A stretch of 64,000 bases of DNA from Dokdonella_A sp963775445 (GTDB lineage Bacteria > Pseudomonadota > Gammaproteobacteria > Xanthomonadales > Rhodanobacteraceae), in the NCBI GenBank assembly GCA_963775445.1, contig CAVZIT010000004.1, positions 186,001 to 250,000 on the forward strand. The letters run 5' to 3'. The translations under genes were made by a program, and so were the position numbers. Positions 1 to 9,782 of the stretch are shown here, piece by piece. The stretch's first letter is position 1, and each line of letters starts with the position of its first letter. Under the pieces are notes generated by a model. That model was not told the DNA's origin. It saw only the letters and a program-made list of their open reading frames with translations, and ran no database searches.

Positions 1-1098
1 CCGATTGCGATGACGCCTTCGCTCATCGGATCGAGTCCGAACGTCTCCTCGATATCGCGCTCGTTGACCGCCGCGGTGATGAAGGCGGCGAGCCCGCGTT
101 CGGCTGCGGCGAGATACAGGGTTTGCGACAGATGGCCGACATCCAGAATCACGGCGCGATACGCCTTCATGTGATTCTGGTATTTCCAGAACGTGCGTTG
201 AAAGCGGCTCGCATAGACGATCATCACATGGGCGTGCCGGAAGTGGCGCTGACCCGCGGCGAGATGAAGAGCGAGATCGCACGCCGACGTGGCATCGAGC
301 AACCGCAGCGGCTCGAGCGCGTGGTCGACCTGGATGGTAGTGATACAAACCGGGTGTGACGCCTTCGACGTGCTGGATCAGCAGGTACGCCTCGGTCGGA
401 TGCAGCCCGCCCGCGGATGGGACCGCGCGTTTCATGACCTCGATGCCCGGCTCGTCGCTGGTTGCGCGTGCGCCGAACGTGCGGAACATGATCGTCGCGA
501 AGTCGCTCGCCGTCACCCGTTTTTCGTTATCGAAATTGCGGCAGGTCACACGTGCATGCACCAGATCCTCAAGGATGCCGGGTGTCGGAGGCGTTAGCGA
601 GATGCGCGCGTCGCGGACATCGCGCTCGCGCACCAGCGGCTCAGGCGGACCGAGCCGCTCGAGAAACGGGCGGTCGGTCTCGCTCGCAAAGCGTTGTTCG
701 GCCTCTGTGGAGTCGACGCCGTGCCAGCGCGTGTGCCGGTGCAGCACGGCGGCGATTCCGCGCCAATGGCTGGCGCGAATCGCGTCGTCGTGTGCGCGCA
801 GCGTCGCATGGGTCGGCAGATCGGACACCAGCAGGCCATGGTCGAGCAGTGCATCGACGACACTCGCCGGATGACGGGAGACGAGTACATCGCGGTCGAT
901 CCAGTCGTCCGGCGATACATCCCCGAGCACCACGATCTCGGCGTCGGTCAGCACCACTCCATCGTCGAGATGCGCCGCCAGCGCGATCCATTCGCGCACT
1001 TTGGCAAGGCCGGTTCCGCCGGCGAAGATCCGCGCGAGATCGCACTCCAGTCGCTCGCGAAGTTCGATCAAAACATGTGCACAGCGGCGTATGCGCAT
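1..1098 (-). pseudogene. SagB-like putative peptide maturation dehydrogenase, frameshifted, cut by window edge
   Basis: Reading the minus strand from ATG at 1098 gives about 254 residues of a nitroreductase-fold, SagB-related FMN oxidoreductase: a variable N-terminal half, then the family core with PSAGGLHPTEAYLLIQHVEG and GLYHY. At about 333-338 the frame must slip by one base (one extra base on the coding strand). It then continues as QVDHALEPLRLL and QNHMKAYRAVILDVGHLSQT to the window edge, so the C-terminus is missing. SagB-type enzymes oxidise azolines to azoles in thiazole/oxazole peptides, but this subgroup sits in cassettes without an obvious cyclodehydratase and its substrate chemistry is unknown. 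It is divergent from the precursor-like peptide at 1297. The sequence on both sides of the slip is well conserved, so a recent mutation or a sequencing indel is more likely than an old pseudogene. Confidence 0.8.
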
Positions 1099-1296
1099 TC
1101 GGTCGGTCCAGTCTCCGATAGGGGAATCGCGCCACGTCCGCTGAACGATAATCCGGCCAGCTCTGGGCAACGGCCGTTGGTGCGCGTACGCGCCTTTGGC
1201 CCAAAAAAGATGTCAGGCAGTGTAAAGTTTGCCGCATCTGCGGTGCCGGAGACAGCGCGACGCGGAGCTGACTATCCATTCGGGAGACGGGAAATC
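1099..1296. promoter_or_regulatory. Divergent control region between dehydrogenase and peptide genes
   Basis: This 198-base gap holds the 5' ends of two divergent genes of one cassette, so it must contain both promoters. A ribosome-binding site GGGAGA at 1282-1287, nine bases before ATG 1297, supports the peptide start. I could not pick convincing -35/-10 pairs by eye and see no strong inverted repeat. Confidence 0.5.
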
Positions 1297-1602
1297 ATGC
1301 AGAACGGAAAAATGACGCACGACGAGTCGGTCGCGCTGCTGCGCAAGTTGTCCAGCGATGATGCCTTCCGCGCGCAGTTCGAGAAAGATCCGGCAGTGGC
1401 ACTGAAACAGATAGGCTTCGACGGTAACGAGATCGCCGCGTTGCCGTCGTCGGCGACGAAGCCGGGGTCTTTGCCGTCAAAGGAACAGTTCCAGGAGGCA
1501 TTGGGGGAAGTCCTGGAATCCGGCGCGTCAGATCATGTCTGCATGATCGTGCCGTTCCTCAAGCTGACCTACGGCGAGGGGGGCGGCCCGAGTCGCTCCT
1601 GA
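1297..1602 (+). CDS. Putative modified peptide (RiPP precursor-like, NHLP-type leader)
   Basis: This 101-residue protein fits the uncharacterised putative modified peptide family, whose leader resembles nitrile-hydratase-type leader peptides. The N-terminal 50 residues form a helical leader with LLRKLSSDDAFRAQF and DPAVALKQIGF. A flexible stretch and a second helix (residues 63-75) follow. The tail after Gly76-Ala77, a possible double-glycine-type cleavage site, contains the only cysteine (Cys82) in DHVCMIVPF, then a Gly/Ser-rich end. Start ATG 1297 has GGGAGA nine bases upstream, and longer in-frame starts lie inside the divergent gene. Its last 34 bases overlap the 3' end of the opposing cyclase gene. 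The leader/core division and any modification are inference; no function has been shown for the family as far as I know. Confidence 0.75.
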   Translation: MQNGKMTHDESVALLRKLSSDDAFRAQFEKDPAVALKQIGFDGNEIAALPSSATKPGSLPSKEQFQEALGEVLESGASDHVCMIVPFLKLTYGEGGGPSRS

Positions 1603-4238
1603 AGTTTTTTCACACGCGCAATCAAGGTTGCCGGCTGGCCGGCTTCGCTCCAGTCCTGCCGGAATCTGGCCAGGTCGCGCCGCGCACCTGCCGTATCCTT
1701 GAGTTTGTTGGAAAGTTCGGCTGCGCTGAGCCACGCCAAGTTTGAGTGCACGACATTGAACGGCATCAGCGTCTTGTCGAGATTGTATTCGGCATACGCG
1801 CGGCCGGGGTGCGAGGCAAGCCATTGCGCCTGTTCGAGCGCGTGTGCGTAGTCACCTTCGCGCGTGTACGCATCGAGCAGCACCACATGCACGATGCAAA
1901 GTTCGCTGCCGTCGAGCAGCGGTTGCAGCAGCGAATGCGCGGATGCCGAATCGCCCTTGCCAAGGGCGAGTTGTGACTTCGCGACCGCATCGAGGTTCGA
2001 CAGCAAAGGCGAATCGGCGACTTTGATGCGTTTTTCGACGTCGTCGATGGCGGTTTGGGCCGGGGTGATCTCGCCGGCATGTGCGGCGAGATAGGCGCGC
2101 AGCAGGACACGGCCGCCGCTGATTCTGGCCTTGACCACATCATCCGGATCGAATGCACGGTGCGCTTCGGTCAGCGCCGCGAGCGTGCGTTTCGCCGCAT
2201 CGTTTGAATACGGCGCAAACACGCTGAGGTCGACATCGGTCAGCACGTGACGGAATGCGCCATTGTCACCGCCTATCCCCTGCGCACGCGCTATGGCGGC
2301 TTCAGCTCCTGGCCAGTCACCGCGCGCGAGTGGAATCGTGATGCGCAGCAATTCGTTGATCGTGCCGAGTACCGGATTTGCGTTGAATTTTGCAGGCAAC
2401 GGCAAGAGCAGCTTCCCGGCGGCGTCATAGTTGTGCAAGGTTGCCAGTGTCGCCGCGTGATAGGGCTTGAAGACGACGCCGGTGGCTTCGGCATCCTTGA
2501 AGCTCGCGATGGCCTGTTGGTAGTGCTCGCTGCCGAGGTTGAGGATGCCAAGCAGATGGACCGCGGCACCGCGATTCGGATTCTGCCGGGATGTCGAAGC
2601 GCGTGCATTGGCGAATACTTCGCCGTCGTATCGGTTGGCGACGAGCCACGCGGTATACGCATAGGAACCGGTGCCGGCCGTGTAATCCGGCCAGGCATCG
2701 GCAAGGACTTTCCATTTCTCCAGCGATGCGCGCGGTGACACGATCGACGCGAGTTGCGCCTCGGTCAGCAGCCGATCGCGATTGGTCAGGCGATCGGGTT
2801 CGGCAAGCGCGAGTTCGAATTCATGGCGAGCATCCGCATCGCGACCCATCCCGACGTCGATGCGCCCGAGTTGCAGGTGCACTGCGGCAAACTCGGGATC
2901 GAATTTCAGGGCCTGCTCATAGAAAGCGATCGCATCGACGAACTTGCCCTTGGCGGCTTGTGCGTTGCCCAGCGAGTACACACGCAAGGCATCGAGATTC
3001 TTGGTCGCGACCTGCTCGAGTGGCCGCGAATTCTCACTGACCGTCGCCAGCGCCTCACCGAGACGCTCGCGCAACTGCCGGTTGACCCGGTCGACCGAGG
3101 GCAACACCGATTGCGCACCGACGCCATCGGCCGATTCCGAGTAGACCGTGGTCTGCGTGCGCGGATCAATGACCTCCGCGGTCACGCGTACGTGCCCGCC
3201 GATTTCTGCGACGGTCGGCAGGATCAGCGCACGCGCGCCGTCGCGCATCGCGATTTCCGAGCCGACTGTCCGGTCGACGACTGTCTTGTCCGGATCGCGC
3301 TCCATCAGGCGCACGGTTTGGCGCACCTTGAGTTCGGGCAGCACGTTGACATAGCGCGACTGGCCGAGCGCGACGCGGAATGCGGTTTCGAGCGAGTCGT
3401 CGAAATTGCCTTGCCCGGTCACGTTTCTGAGGTCGCCGACCACGACCCAGTCGCGGTTCGCGAAGGCGATCGCCGGCGTTGGCTGCATCAGATAGTAGAT
3501 CGGCAAAGCAATCAGCGCCGCAAAGACGACTGCCTCGATCGCCATCGCCAGTGGCCGCCGCCAGAACGGCAGCTCGCGATGCGCCTTGCCCGACCAAGCC
3601 GGCGCCTTGAGCGGCGCGAGGCCTTCTTCTCCGACCTCGAACACGGCGATGGGATCCGGCACGCCCTTGAACTTGTAACGCCCGTGGGTGCGCCAGCGCG
3701 CGGTTTCGAGCCGCTGTCCGAGTTCGCCCTGGGCGCGATGCGCCAGGGCGTAGGCGATACCCGACATCAGTATCTGATCCGGAAGCGCCAGTTGCATAAG
3801 GCGCGAGGTGATCGGCTTGACCAGCCCTTCGACTTCGACCGGCTTGGCGCCCTGCGCGATGTCGTCGGCCGCGTTGTCCCACATCAGCACATCGCCGACG
3901 TGGATGCCGATGCGCGCCTGCAACGCCGTTGCGTTGGTCTTGTTGAATTCGTTCAGGGCGCGCCGATAATCCAGCGCGAACGCCACCGCCTGGATGGGGC
4001 GCTCGAACAGCAGCAGGAAACCATCGGTCTTGTCGATCTCGCGGCCACCGCGCTCGTGCACGAGTGTGCGAGCCAGGCGATCGTGCTTGCGAAACAGCTC
4101 GGCTGCGCGGCGATCGCCGACCCGCTCCACCAGCGCCGTGGAATCGACCAGATCGCACAGCACCAGCGTGCGCAAACGGGCCTCAGAGGACTCGGCGACC
4201 TCGACAGGTGCAATGATTTGGTTGACCGCCTGATTCAT
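1569..4238 (-). CDS. Putative peptide modification system cyclase: class III nucleotide cyclase, TM, TPR protein
   Basis: This 889-residue protein has, in order: a class III adenylate/guanylate cyclase domain (about 20-205), one membrane segment (about 230-250), a TolB-amino-terminal-like region with DWVVVGDLRNVTGQGNFDD, and TPR-type helical repeats from about 410 to the end (LGNAQAAKGKFVDAIAFYEQ). Both metal-binding aspartates appear present (Asp29 in CDLVDST, Asp72 in KTDGF) and the transition-state Arg146 is kept in SRL. The Asn four residues before that Arg, normal in active enzymes, is Pro142 here, so activity is uncertain. The architecture and position beside a precursor-like peptide and SagB-like dehydrogenase match the family named putative peptide modification system cyclase. 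It overlaps the peptide gene tail to tail. A cNMP-binding GGDEF protein gene lies 94 bases upstream on the same strand. Confidence 0.85.
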   Translation of the reverse strand: MNQAVNQIIAPVEVAESSEARLRTLVLCDLVDSTALVERVGDRRAAELFRKHDRLARTLVHERGGREIDKTDGFLLLFERPIQAVAFALDYRRALNEFNKTNATALQARIGIHVGDVLMWDNAADDIAQGAKPVEVEGLVKPITSRLMQLALPDQILMSGIAYALAHRAQGELGQRLETARWRTHGRYKFKGVPDPIAVFEVGEEGLAPLKAPAWSGKAHRELPFWRRPLAMAIEAVVFAALIALPIYYLMQPTPAIAFANRDWVVVGDLRNVTGQGNFDDSLETAFRVALGQSRYVNVLPELKVRQTVRLMERDPDKTVVDRTVGSEIAMRDGARALILPTVAEIGGHVRVTAEVIDPRTQTTVYSESADGVGAQSVLPSVDRVNRQLRERLGEALATVSENSRPLEQVATKNLDALRVYSLGNAQAAKGKFVDAIAFYEQALKFDPEFAAVHLQLGRIDVGMGRDADARHEFELALAEPDRLTNRDRLLTEAQLASIVSPRASLEKWKVLADAWPDYTAGTGSYAYTAWLVANRYDGEVFANARASTSRQNPNRGAAVHLLGILNLGSEHYQQAIASFKDAEATGVVFKPYHAATLATLHNYDAAGKLLLPLPAKFNANPVLGTINELLRITIPLARGDWPGAEAAIARAQGIGGDNGAFRHVLTDVDLSVFAPYSNDAAKRTLAALTEAHRAFDPDDVVKARISGGRVLLRAYLAAHAGEITPAQTAIDDVEKRIKVADSPLLSNLDAVAKSQLALGKGDSASAHSLLQPLLDGSELCIVHVVLLDAYTREGDYAHALEQAQWLASHPGRAYAEYNLDKTLMPFNVVHSNLAWLSAAELSNKLKDTAGARRDLARFRQDWSEAGQPATLIARVKKLQERLGPPPSP

Positions 4239-4332
4239 GCGATCGCCGGATCCATGCGACAGCTACCGCCCCTGCAAATTGGAGGATCGGCCCCTTGTCG
4301 CGCGCCTTCAAGGCCCCGTCAATGGACCGGGT

Positions 4333-5364
4333 TCAACCGAGTACGCGCAAACCGTCGCCGCCCTCGCCCTTGGCTTCATAGAGCGCGCAATCGGCGTCAC
4401 TGTACCAGACTGCCCACTCCGATGCGGAGGCACACAAGCTGGTGCCGACACTGACCGATACGCAAAGCCCATCGTTGCATTGCGGGAAGCGCAACGCGCG
4501 CACACTGTTAACGATCTGGCTCGCGCGCGCCCGCAATTCCTCGGCTCCGGTGACTTGCGCCAGCAACGCGAATTCATCGCCGCCCAGTCGCGCCGGCAAA
4601 TCGCAAGGTGAGGCGGCGTTTTCGACCTCCTTGGCAATTGCGCGCAGCACCTGATCGCCGACCAGATGCCCGCAACGATCGTTGATCTGCTTGAAGCGAT
4701 CGATATCGACGAGCAGCAGCCCAAGCGCGGTGCCCGGAAGGCGCCGATTGTCCAGGTGTTCGATGAAGGAATACAGCCCGCGACGATTGCAAAGGCCTGT
4801 CAACTCGTCGGTCTGCACCAGGTGTTCGGCGGTCGAGAGCTGCGTCTGGGTCTGGTGCAGCGAATCGAGCGTGACCATCAGGTCCTCGTTGCGGCGCCTG
4901 AGTCTCGCGATGAGTTGCTGCTCGCTTGCGACAAGGTAGGAGAACGAGCGCCGCATGAACTGCGCGAGCAGGTGAGGTTCCTCTTCCAGCAACCGCTCGA
5001 AACCCTGGTGTTCGACGATATGCACGACGGTCGGCGCCAGCGCGATCGCATTTGCCACGCGCGTATGGTTGCCCACGAACAGGGCCAGTTCGCCGAAGAA
5101 TTCGCGTGGGCCGATCAGCTTGTTCGGTATGCCATCGCCGAATTCCAGCTGGATCTGTCCGGACTCGATCATGAACATGCTGTGGCCGAGTTCGCCGCGC
5201 CGGAAGATGACCTCGTCAGGTTCCACTTCGCGGCGCCGGCCCCTGGCCTTGAACAACGCGCATTCCTCGTCGGACAGCTCGCGCGGAAGCAACCCAGCGC
5301 GCGCGCGCGTCGGCGCCACTTTCGCCGGCCCAATGGTGGCCATGCTGGCCTGGTTTTTCGACAT
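4333..5364 (-). CDS. Cyclic-nucleotide-binding domain / GGDEF diguanylate cyclase
   Basis: This 343-residue soluble protein has a CRP-like cyclic-nucleotide-binding domain (about 30-140), a helical linker (about 145-175) and a GGDEF domain (about 180-340). The cNMP pocket keeps FGELALF and the following Arg in TRVANA, the positions that hold cAMP phosphate in CRP. The active site is GGDEF at 251-255, preceded by DELTGLCNRRG, so c-di-GMP synthesis from two GTP is likely. The inhibitory I-site RxxD reads SPCD, so its Arg is missing and product inhibition is probably absent. ATG 5364 is chosen because GGGGG lies just upstream; a longer in-frame start at 5580 adds a low-complexity, non-conserved stretch. 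It may be co-transcribed with the cyclase gene downstream, linking one cyclic nucleotide to another. Confidence 0.88.
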   Translation of the reverse strand: MSKNQASMATIGPAKVAPTRARAGLLPRELSDEECALFKARGRRREVEPDEVIFRRGELGHSMFMIESGQIQLEFGDGIPNKLIGPREFFGELALFVGNHTRVANAIALAPTVVHIVEHQGFERLLEEEPHLLAQFMRRSFSYLVASEQQLIARLRRRNEDLMVTLDSLHQTQTQLSTAEHLVQTDELTGLCNRRGLYSFIEHLDNRRLPGTALGLLLVDIDRFKQINDRCGHLVGDQVLRAIAKEVENAASPCDLPARLGGDEFALLAQVTGAEELRARASQIVNSVRALRFPQCNDGLCVSVSVGTSLCASASEWAVWYSDADCALYEAKGEGGDGLRVLG

Positions 5365-5579
5365 GTTGCATTCCCCCGAGGCCTCGCCCCAGCCGTCAAG
5401 CTTACCGCATATGCCGAAAGTCATCACACCTTCGCCGCCAGGCAATTCGAGCTCAGATCGGTCAGTCGCGCAGGCTGCGTTTGCCGACGGCAACGAGCGT
5501 GCTACGGGGCCGTTGCCCGAGGCGGTTTTTCTGATAGCGTAATTGGACGATCGCAGGAACCCTCGGTGGAGATGCGGCA

Positions 5580-5882
5580 ATGATGCGCTGGATCATGGTT
5601 GGCTTGTCTGTGCTCGGGTTCGCGCTGGCCTTCGTCACACGAAGCCCGCTGGTACTGGGATTGTGCCTGTTGCTGGGGTTCGCGGGCATGTTCGGTGCGG
5701 TATTGGCGTTCGCCGCCGAGCGCATCGCGGCGACCAGCCGCCCCGAGTCGGTCATGTTGTCCAGGGACGATCTGGTGGCGATGCGCGAGCGCGCCGGATC
5801 GCGCCCGAAACAGGCCGCGCAACCACCGGCTGCGTTATCGCCGGTTCCAGGCGATACCGATCCGTCGAACGGCGAGACGTGA
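5580..5882 (+). CDS. Small hypothetical inner-membrane protein
   Basis: This 100-residue protein has two closely spaced hydrophobic helices (about residues 3-19 and 24-46) and a polar, Pro/Ala-rich C-terminal tail with SRDDLVAMRERAGSRP, probably cytoplasmic. A ribosome-binding site GGTGGAG lies just before ATG 5580. The gene is divergent from the GGDEF protein gene and 52 bases upstream of acs, so it may be co-transcribed with acs. Similar small proteins are common in this order, but I do not recognise a named family. The hydrophobic pattern and good ribosome-binding site argue that it is real. Confidence 0.6.
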   Translation: MMRWIMVGLSVLGFALAFVTRSPLVLGLCLLLGFAGMFGAVLAFAAERIAATSRPESVMLSRDDLVAMRERAGSRPKQAAQPPAALSPVPGDTDPSNGET

Positions 5883-5934
5883 TTATCCAGCGGCAGGTGA
5901 GATAAAGCCGCAGAACAAACATCAAGGAGGCGCC

Positions 5935-7887
<1,953 letters not shown>

Positions 7888-7894
7888 CGCCCCG

Positions 7895-7924
7895 GTCGGT
7901 CCCCTAGGCTTAGGCGGGACCGAC
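7895..7924. terminator. Hairpin after acs, possible terminator
   Basis: GTCGGTCCC (7895-7903) pairs perfectly with GGGACCGAC (7916-7924) around a 12-base loop, starting eight bases after the acs stop codon. There is no T-run after it, so it is not a classic intrinsic terminator. It may end acs transcription or stabilise the mRNA 3' end, and it also lies downstream of the convergent gene at 8014-8333. Confidence 0.5.
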
Positions 7925-8013
7925 TGCGAAACCCTGCTCGGGACGTCGTTGGCCGACCGACGCCCCATCATATTGGCGGAACCGTTCGGCTATGGAACTG
8001 ACGACTGAACCTG

Positions 8014-8333
8014 TCACCACAAATGCAGCGTCTGATGGGTACCGGCTAAGATTACAAGAAGGAAACAGATGATTAGACACAATCGCTGTAGCGGCGTGGC
8101 CGGCTTTTGGCGCCCGGATCGCAAATCGTGGTAGATCGTCGGGATGCGTCGGTTCAAGAATCCCTTGCCCGGGATTGCGATCCAAACCTCGACAACCGCG
8201 GCAAGCAGTGCCGCCATGCCTACCAAAGCTCGCCAATGCACCGCTCGCGCCAGCGGAAACAACAGGTATCCGATTGCCGATTACCCACCAGCGAAAGCGC
8301 CATCCATGTTGTTGGTGTTTCATTTTCAAACAT
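8014..8333 (-). pseudogene. Small hydrophobic membrane protein, single-base frameshift
   Basis: An ATG at 8333 (minus strand), with the strong ribosome-binding site GGGGGAA just upstream, begins MFENETPTTWMALSLVGN. At about 8270-8282 the sensible frame shifts by one base (one base missing) and continues as IGYLLFPLARAVHW through a second and third hydrophobic helix to CFLLVILAGTHQTLHLW and a stop at 8014. Joined, this gives a protein of about 105 residues with three membrane segments. Neither frame alone makes a sensible protein with that ribosome-binding site. The family is unknown to me. It lies just upstream of the tat operon on the same side of acs. A sequencing indel or a real frameshift are both possible. 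Confidence 0.5.
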
Positions 8334-8389
8334 GATTTATTCCCCCGGCCCGAGAGGAAGGCGCCAGCTAGCGCGGTGTCATTGGCCTG

Positions 8390-9163
8390 TCAGCTTTCTG
8401 CTGATGATTTTCCCTGAGCCACGCGGCGACTGGTCATGCGCGCGGCGATGAGGCCGATCTCGTAAAGCAGGCACATCGGCAACGCAAGGAGAATCTGCGA
8501 CAGGACATCGGGTGGTGTCAGCACCGCCGCGACAACGAAGGCTCCGACAATCGCGTACGGCCGGCTGCGGCCAAGTTGCTCGGGTGTCACCACGCCGAGT
8601 GAAGTCAGGATCACCAGCACCACCGGCAACTCGAAACACAGGCCGAACGCGAGAAACAGCACCAGCACGAAATCGAGGTAGTGGCTGATATCCGGCATGA
8701 CCGCAACGCCCGCCGGCGCGACGTGCGTGAGAAACGTGAACACCGCGGGCAGCACCAGAAAGTACGCAAACGCGCAGCCGAGATAGAACAGCAAAAACGC
8801 CGAGACGAGGATCGGCCGCGCGAGACGCTTTTCGTGCCGGTAAAGGCCCGGCGAAACGAATGCCCAGAGCTGATACAGGACATACGGCATTGCGACGAAC
8901 AGAGCCACGCAGAACGCGAGCTTGATCGGCGTCAGGAACGGCGCCGCAATTTCGGTGGCGATCATGCTGGCGCCATTCGGCAGATGCGCGAGCAAGGGTT
9001 TGGCGAGCCAGGAATAGAGGCGGTTGGCCACCGGAATAAGCGCCACCAGGATCAGCAGCACGGCCGCGACCGCCTTGAGCAAGCGCGCGCGCAATTCAAT
9101 CAGATGCGACAGAAACGACTGCTCGGCGGCGTCGTCGGTGTCGCTCTCGTCAGGGGCGCTCAT
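8390..9163 (-). CDS. tatC: Sec-independent protein translocase TatC
   Basis: This 257-residue inner-membrane protein is the twin-arginine signal receptor of the Tat system. It has six hydrophobic segments and family sequence such as FLSHLIELRARLLKA near the N-terminus, PYVLYQLWAFVSPGLY, FGLCFELPVVLVIL and the TPPDVLSQILLALP region. Start ATG 9163 lies inside the last 14 bases of tatB, so translation is probably coupled. An upstream start would run deep into tatB. It is the last gene of tatABC. Confidence 0.96.
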   Translation of the reverse strand: MSAPDESDTDDAAEQSFLSHLIELRARLLKAVAAVLLILVALIPVANRLYSWLAKPLLAHLPNGASMIATEIAAPFLTPIKLAFCVALFVAMPYVLYQLWAFVSPGLYRHEKRLARPILVSAFLLFYLGCAFAYFLVLPAVFTFLTHVAPAGVAVMPDISHYLDFVLVLFLAFGLCFELPVVLVILTSLGVVTPEQLGRSRPYAIVGAFVVAAVLTPPDVLSQILLALPMCLLYEIGLIAARMTSRRVAQGKSSAES

Positions 9164-9449
9164 CGTTCGATGTGCCGGTCGCGCGCTCGACTGCCGCGCG
9201 GATGTCCGAGGCCGCAGCGCGCACTTCGCCGCGCACGTCGACCCCGCGCGAGGCACCTTTCAGGTCGCGCTTGAGATCCTCGGCAGCCAGTTCGCGCTCG
9301 ATTTCCGAGCGCACGTTGTGCCAGCTCGCGCGCGCCCGCCTTAACAGTGCGCCTGCCGTGCGCGCGGCGCGCGGCAGACGTTCGGGTCCCAGCACCAGCA
9401 ACGCGATGACCGCGATCAGGGCGATCTCGCTGAAACCGATATCGAACAT
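9150..9449 (-). CDS. tatB: Sec-independent protein translocase TatB
   Basis: This 99-residue protein has an N-terminal membrane helix starting MFDIGFSEIALIAVIALLVLG, with the conserved Glu in the segment and GPERLP at the hinge, followed by a long amphipathic charged helix. The GFSE start and GPERLP hinge separate it from TatA. With TatC it forms the receptor complex for folded proteins carrying RR signal peptides. It lies between tatA (nine-base gap) and tatC (14-base overlap). Confidence 0.95.
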   Translation of the reverse strand: MFDIGFSEIALIAVIALLVLGPERLPRAARTAGALLRRARASWHNVRSEIERELAAEDLKRDLKGASRGVDVRGEVRAAASDIRAAVERATGTSNDERP

Positions 9450-9458
9450 GGGTGCTGC

Positions 9459-9731
9459 TCAGGACTCGGCGCGTCCGGGTCGCTTTTCACCGTCAGGCGC
9501 GCCTGGCATCACGGAATCGGGATTCGGTGGCGCCGGAGCAGCGCGCTCGGGTTCCACCGGATCCGCCTTCAACTCGGGCGCGGGTTTGTCGTCGCCGTCG
9601 TTGAGGCCCTTGCGGAAACTCTTGATTGCCGAGCCGAGGTCCTCGCCGATGTTGCGCAATTTCTTGGTACCGAAAATCAGCGCAACGATGACCAGCACGA
9701 TCAACCAATGCCAGATACTCAAACCGCCCAT
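9459..9731 (-). CDS. tatA: Sec-independent protein translocase TatA
   Basis: This 90-residue pore-forming Tat subunit starts MGGLSIWHWLIVLVIVALIFG, then the hinge GTKKLRNIGEDLGSAIKSFRKG, which matches TatA (FGTKKL) rather than TatB. The tail is acidic and Pro/Ala-rich. It is the first gene of tatABC; the promoter should lie in or before the 51-base gap to the SYLF gene upstream on the same strand. Confidence 0.95.
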   Translation of the reverse strand: MGGLSIWHWLIVLVIVALIFGTKKLRNIGEDLGSAIKSFRKGLNDGDDKPAPELKADPVEPERAAPAPPNPDSVMPGAPDGEKRPGRAES

Positions 9732-9782
9732 GATGGTTGTCCACTGCTCCGGGTGATGTCGGATGGCGCCGTACGAGCGCCG

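Noticed and set aside
694..1296. Long N-terminal extension of the peptide gene frame from 694
   Set aside because: It would overlap the divergent dehydrogenase almost entirely; ATG 1297 with GGGAGA fits the family.
2754..4454. 566-residue plus-strand open frame opposite the cyclase gene
   Set aside because: Antisense of the conserved cyclase/TPR protein, with low-complexity composition and no recognisable domain.
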